22,865 nucleotides of DNA from Parasitella parasitica (Eukaryota > Mucoromycota > Mucoromycetes > Mucorales > Mucoraceae). The position numbers and the translations under genes were made by a program. Location: positions 13,837 through 36,701 of the forward strand of contig MU619366.1 in the NCBI GenBank assembly GCA_025201805.1, given 5' to 3'. The notes beneath the pieces are model-generated. The model made no database searches. It was not told the origin of the DNA and saw only the letters and a list, made by a program, of their open reading frames with translations. Position 1 is the first letter of the stretch, and each line of letters opens with the position of its first letter. This document shows positions 18,845-22,865 of the stretch, one piece after another.

Positions 18845-18937
18845 GATTTAATCTATAATTTTGTAATATTAAAGAAAACAGTGATTTGTTAATATTTTGA
18901 GGTTTTTATACAACATTTGAATAAAAGAAAACATTAC

Positions 18938-19530
18938 TTATTTGGGAAGTGTGATACATGAAAGCTTAATATGGTAGATCTCCTTTATTTTGTGTAGAGC
19001 CATCCGTACCATTGCTGCTACATTACTACACGCCATGAAAACCCCGGTCACATGGGGTTCAGTATTTTCGTTTATTCTGCAATTTGTTAAAAGAGAGTAC
19101 TATTTTAAAAGTAGCATACTGATTCAGATCAAATAGTTAAAGCTGAATAAAAACTACAAACAATAGAGTAGATGATGGGCTTCTTTTTGATAGTAGTCTC
19201 ATACGGTAAAAGTGCCAATCGAATGCACGCTCCGCTTTTGAAGTCTGAGCTTTTTGAAAGCCAACGAAAAAGTTGTCAGGCTTTGTGTAAACTCGCTGAA
19301 ATATGGACAAATGGCGAGCAACTGACAGGAAATTAGTATCAAAAGTCTTACAAAAGTCTAATGCATACTATCGCTTTGATTTCAAGTGATTAGGTTTGAG
19401 GCTGTTTCTATTTTGAGTGGTGTATCTCGCTTTGGAAATATACTTGGATAAATTGTTTCACTGACCAGCTTAACAGAATTTATGGAAAAGACAAATCTCG
19501 AATAGAAATTAAACGTTCTTAAAATCCTTC
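18938..19530 (-). pseudogene. Degraded coding relic, unrecognised family
   Basis: Three open pieces on the minus strand look like remains of one gene. The last (18938-19076) has an AG acceptor (TTGCAG) before it and reads through TEPHVTGVFMACSNVAAMVR to a TAA stop. The middle one (about 19146-19364) is open for about 70 codons without an ATG and contains FQKAQTSKAERAFDWHFYRM. The first (about 19385-19530) contains SVKLVSETIYPSIFPKRD. A splice from GTTTGT near the end of the middle piece to the acceptor of the last would join them in frame. Stops separate the first and middle pieces. The residue composition is not that of AT-rich noise, but I recognise no family, and chance cannot be excluded. 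Confidence 0.33.
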
Positions 19531-19764
19531 AGTCTTGCTTCGAGGCTCCTTATTACTAACCCATTTTAAGGTAAATTACTACAAGTAATTTGTCTCGAAA
19601 TAATCTTTGTTCTTCAACGAATTCTGCAGCTCATGAATTTAAGTTTTTGATCAATTAAGATTCATAACATCTGTTTTGCGTTTTTCTCTTTTCATACAAA
19701 GTACGTGTGTATTTATGCCCATCTGATTAATACTCTATCGAAATTGAATAAAAATAAATTACAT

Positions 19765-20270
19765 TTAGATCATGAAAACGAACAGTAGTAGAAAACGACT
19801 CATAGCTTTGTGCTGGTGACATTCTGAATTCTTTGACATCTCAATTTGAGGACTTGAAAGATCTCGAAGTGTCAAATGAAGCATCGCTGGAGTAACGACA
19901 TGCACATTTCTATCAAAAACCAACTTTGACCCCAAGGCAAGGATTACACTGAGCAGTTTTGGAGAAATGGATAAAATCTGCCGCAAAGAAGTACAGTTGA
20001 ATGTAAGTATGCACAACTTTGCGATCTCCATGGATACTATTTGTGCCAAATCAATCACTGTTCACACATCGAACTTTTAAATTAGCTGCTTGCTTGATAA
20101 ACATTCGCTTATACTGCGCATGTGACAACCTTACAATGAAATCGAAAAATCGAATGCCAATTATTTTCCAAGGTTGCACCAAAACGGGCACAATTTATTA
20201 GCCGCAATATGTCTGGGTATGATAATCTGTCAAATTCAACTCTTTTTGCATTATCTCACTGGATTCTTCT
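19765..20270 (-). pseudogene. Degraded F-box-like gene
   Basis: The minus strand reads, in order, SSEIMQKELNLTDYHTQTYC, two consecutive stops, then VPVLVQPWKIIGIRFFDFIV and RLSHAQYKRMFIKQAANLK. After a one-base frame change near 20053 it continues as a 97-codon frame from IDLAQIVSMEIAKLC to LHLTLRDLSSPQIEM. The spacing of 'SEI..K', 'LV..PW' and 'IRFF' recalls an F-box followed by the start of a leucine-rich region, a very common and fast-evolving fungal family. If so, its role was to select targets for SCF ubiquitin ligases. Two stops plus a frameshift show it is dead. The F-box call rests on pattern resemblance only. Confidence 0.42.
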
Positions 20271-20326
20271 CGTTCAAGGTTTTTTCATTGGTACCTTTTA
20301 CAGCGAGAAACAGATGGGGTGACACC

Positions 20327-20363
20327 TTTTTTTTTTTTTTTTTCCTTCTTTTTTTTCCTATAG
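20327..20363 (+). promoter_or_regulatory. Poly-T/pyrimidine tract before the purine permease
   Basis: A run of 17 T (20327-20343) is followed by CCTTC, a further T run, and CCTATAG ending at 20363, about 105 bp before the permease ATG. Long pyrimidine tracts are common in fungal promoters and lead to nucleosome depletion. The CCTATAG end also resembles a 3' splice site, so a 5' UTR intron is an alternative. Confidence 0.35.
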
Positions 20364-20468
20364 TGAAGCTCCAATGTTCTCTGCATCTTTTTCTTCCTTG
20401 CTCATTTTTTTTTCTATACGAAAAATCATTACAACAATTATTTCTTTGTTGTACTAAAGATACACACT

Positions 20469-22382
20469 ATGGCCGCTTGGGTTGATAAATTAAACGATGC
20501 CGTAGCTCGATCATTTGTTGGAAGACATTTCCAATTGGACGGCTCAGGCCACAGGAGAGAGAGAAAAAACACAAAATTTACCACTGAGCTTCGTGCTGGC
20601 CTCACTGTGTTTTTTGCCATGGTAATTAGACTTGTGCATGTGTGGAGAAATGACAGCTACAAGTACTTAATACATCTGGTTTTGCAAATAGGCTTACATC
20701 ATCTCTGTCAATGCTTCTATAATTTCAGAGAGTGGCGGGCCTTGCGTCTGTGAAGGCACCGCTGCCGACCCTACTTGCGATAACGATGCGGCTTACATGT
20801 CTTGTGTTTATGAAGTTAAGCTTGATTTGATCATGGCTACTTCTATTTGCGCAATGATTTCAAGTGTCCTTATTGGTGTTTTTGCCAATCTGCCTCTTGG
20901 TATGGCCCCTGGGTAAAGTCCATGTGCATGTAGAAAGACTAATTTGTGATGCTAACCCTTTTTTTTTTTTTGTGCAATAGTATGGGTTTAAATGCTTATT
21001 TTACCTACACAATTGTTGGCTATCATGGCTCTGGTAAAGTTTCTTATGAAACGGCTTTGGCTGCAGTATTTATTGAAGGCATAATTTTCTTTGTGCTATC
21101 ATTATTTGGTGTTCGTCAATGGTTTGCACGTATCATCCCTATGAGCATCAAGGTTGCCATGGGCTGTGGCATCGGCCTGTATCTTTGCTTTATCGGGCTT
21201 CAATCGTCTGCTGGTATTGGTTTGGTAGGTTTGGATTTATCAACGCTAGTAACATTAGGCGGTTGTCCAGCTGAGGCGCTTGATGCCAATGGTGTATGTG
21301 CTTATGGACGTATGACATCGCCCACTCTGTATATGGGCCTTTTGGGTTTGGTTGTGATGTCTCTTCTGTTGATGTATCGTGTCCGAGGTGCGATATTGAT
21401 TGCTATCATTGCTATCGCCATCACATCGTGGCCTCGTAACAGTCCTATCACTTACTTTCCTTACACGGCTTCTGGCGATGAAATGTTCAACTACTTTAAA
21501 AAGGTTGTTACAGTCAGCAATTTGAAGCATGTATTGGGTAGATTCGACTTCAATTTCAGCAACAAGGAAATCTGGATTGCCTTGGTTACTTTTCTGTATG
21601 TCGATATCTTGGATACAACTGGTACCATGTATTCCATGGCGCGGTATGGCGGGTTTACTGATAAGTCTGGCGATTTCGAGCACTCTACTCGTGCCTTCTT
21701 GACTGACGCTTGCTGTGTATCTATCGGTGCTTGTTTTGGTACGTCTTCTTGTACCACTTTTGTTGAATCTGGTGCTGGTATCGCTGAAGGTGGACGTACT
21801 GGTATTACTGCCATCACTGTCGCATTCGGTTTCTTCATCAGTATTTTCTTTTCCCCCATTTTTGCTAGTTTCCCTCCATGGTCTACAGGCCCTGCGCTGA
21901 TTTTGGTCGGATCCATGATGACATCCAGTGCTCGTAACATCAACTGGGATTATCCAGGAGATGCCATCCCTTCCTTTATCACAATGGCCGTCATGCCTTT
22001 TACTTACTCTATTGCTTATGGTATCATTGGCGGTATTTTTGCCTATATAATTATTAATGGTGTTGTCTTGATTATTGACAAGCTTTCTGGCGGACGTATC
22101 CATCCTGATTATTCTCAGCGTGAAAACTGGTGGACAGCTGTATTTTCTCGTTCTTTCTTGCCATTATGGGTGCGCTTTCTTGTTGCGAAAGCCCGAGGAC
22201 AAAAAGAGTTCGACTGGCATCAAGATGATTTTGAATTAGACGATGAAGTCGAAATCGCCCAAGATCAGCCTCACGAATCCGAAAGCAATAGTCCTACTGT
22301 TGTTGTAAATAGCTCCATTCACGAAACGCCCTCGCAAACACGGTTAGAAACTATGGATTCGCTGGGTCGTGAGAAGCACTAA
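20469..22382 (+). CDS. AzgA-like purine (adenine/guanine/hypoxanthine) permease
   Basis: A plasma-membrane proton symporter of the AzgA group (NCS2-related, NAT-like fold) that takes up adenine, guanine and hypoxanthine. Exons 20469-20621, 20692-20912 and 20981-22382 give 591 residues, near the 580 of Aspergillus AzgA. The second intron (20913-20980) has a CTAAC branch point. Landmarks in order: TVFFAMAYIISVN (helix 1), an extracellular Cys-rich loop (CVCEGTAADPTC), LGMAPGMGLNAYFTY, FLYVDILDTTGTMYSMA (about 329-345) and GTSSCTTFVESGAGIAEGG (about 378-396), which form the substrate-site regions of this family. Hydrophobic segments fit 12-14 helices. The N-terminus (about 1-45) and the acidic, Ser-rich C-terminus (about 520-591) are cytosolic and may carry trafficking or ubiquitination signals. 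The ATG at 20469 gives the usual short N-terminal leader. Confidence 0.93.
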
Positions 22383-22657
22383 CAGCAAAATCGCTGATTT
22401 TAATCAGTTCTATACATATATACTAGACGAAAATTGCCTTAAAACCCAATAAATCGAATGTTTTTCATACTATCTCTAAACACTCAAAGCCCCCCCCCCC
22501 CTCCGCATCTCTCGGTGCCAACTACTTTATAATAACTGCTCGACCAATTACAGGCTAAAAGCGGCTCCAGCTTTTAGCATTGGGAGGTCTAAGTTTTTTC
22601 GTGTTTCTTATTTTTTTTTTCTTTTGATTATTATCTATTATAAAATACTCGAATATT
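22383..22657 (+). other. Spacer with C12 tract
   Basis: The 3' end of the permease gene and the promoter of the last gene. AATAAA near 22449 is a plausible poly(A) signal for the permease. An uninterrupted run of 12 C lies at 22490-22501, unusual in this AT-rich DNA. A T-rich run (about 22610-22626) precedes the next start. Confidence 0.45.
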
Positions 22658-22865
22658 ATGGACTCTGGCGGGGGATTTCTGAATGATGCAGAACCAGACA
22701 TGGGCAATAAAGGCGCAATGACAGTCGAACAAGAACATATCGAGCAGAGGCATATCGATAAAATTGACCAAGCTTATGTTAATATTACAAGAAAATTTCG
22801 AAAAAGGTATAATTCAATTATAAATAGATTGTGCTACAAATCAAATTAATTAAGACCTATTAAAA
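22658..22865 (+). CDS. First exon of an unidentified gene, cut by the window edge
   Basis: An ATG at 22658 opens a frame whose coding part probably ends at 22806, where GTATAA follows AAAAAG as a 5' splice site; the rest of the window would then be intron. Exon 1 encodes about 49 residues: a Gly/Asp-rich start (MDSGGGFLNDAEPD), then a charged, probably helical stretch with EQEHIEQRHIDKIDQAYVNI and a basic end (TRKFRK). The frame also runs on to a stop at 22849, but the bases past 22806 look non-coding. I cannot name the family. Confidence 0.5.

Noticed and set aside
20438-20620. A 60-codon minus frame over the permease start
   Set aside because: Antisense to the first permease exon and without any recognisable motif.
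21255-22103. A 282-codon open frame on the minus strand inside the purine permease
   Set aside because: It lies opposite a clearly conserved transporter exon. Its composition (Ser, Thr, Asp, Arg rich) follows from the complementary codons of a hydrophobic protein, so it is a shadow frame.
1-22865. CRISPR arrays, bacterial operons, toxin-antitoxin or phage genes
   Set aside because: None seen. The spliced genes and protein families show a fungal nuclear locus.

Overview
The window reads as nuclear DNA of an early-diverging fungus, most likely Mucoromycota (Mucorales-like). It is AT-rich, its genes carry many short introns (about 47-85 nt, GT-AG plus one GC-AG, often with a CTAAC/CTAAT-like branch point), and the proteins are fungal types: Tim10, a Pho80-type cyclin, an AzgA purine permease, a YEA4/SLC35B4 nucleotide-sugar transporter and an EH-domain scaffold. 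The species is inferred from protein style, not from a marker gene. All exon joins below were derived by hand from reading frame, splice sites and family resemblance.

Left part (1-8.2 kb) is gene-poor and full of decay. It holds a 5'-truncated, frameshifted LINE on the minus strand (about 1.67-3.44 kb), a doubtful two-exon minus gene (4.0-4.4 kb), a hidden small three-exon candidate gene (5.53-6.0 kb), and a badly broken Cid1/Trf4-type nucleotidyltransferase relic (about 6.44-7.66 kb).

Middle and right part (8.2-22.9 kb) is a compact run of intact spliced genes: a UDP-GlcNAc-type nucleotide-sugar transporter (minus), an AlkB-like 2OG-Fe(II) dioxygenase (minus), a four-TM protein (plus, 'tetraspan A'), an EH-domain protein (minus), a HAD class IIA protein (plus), a Pho80-like cyclin (plus), Tim10 (plus), a second four-TM protein (minus, 'tetraspan B'), an AzgA-like purine permease (plus), and the first exon of an unidentified gene at the right edge. 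Two convergent pairs end within 80 bp of each other. EH/HAD are divergent over about 0.4 kb. Between tetraspan B and the permease lie two more degraded coding relics on the minus strand, one F-box-like and one unrecognised.

The genes do not form one pathway; this is ordinary euchromatin with housekeeping functions. The most interesting points are: the two four-TM genes are paralogues that share a C-x4-LRGG motif and identical positions and phases of their first two introns; the AlkB gene has a stop-free 60-nt intron just before its iron-binding HxD; and the transporter has a 17-nt microexon, a GC-AG intron and a C-terminal KKxx signal. I found no CRISPR, operon or defence-type system.
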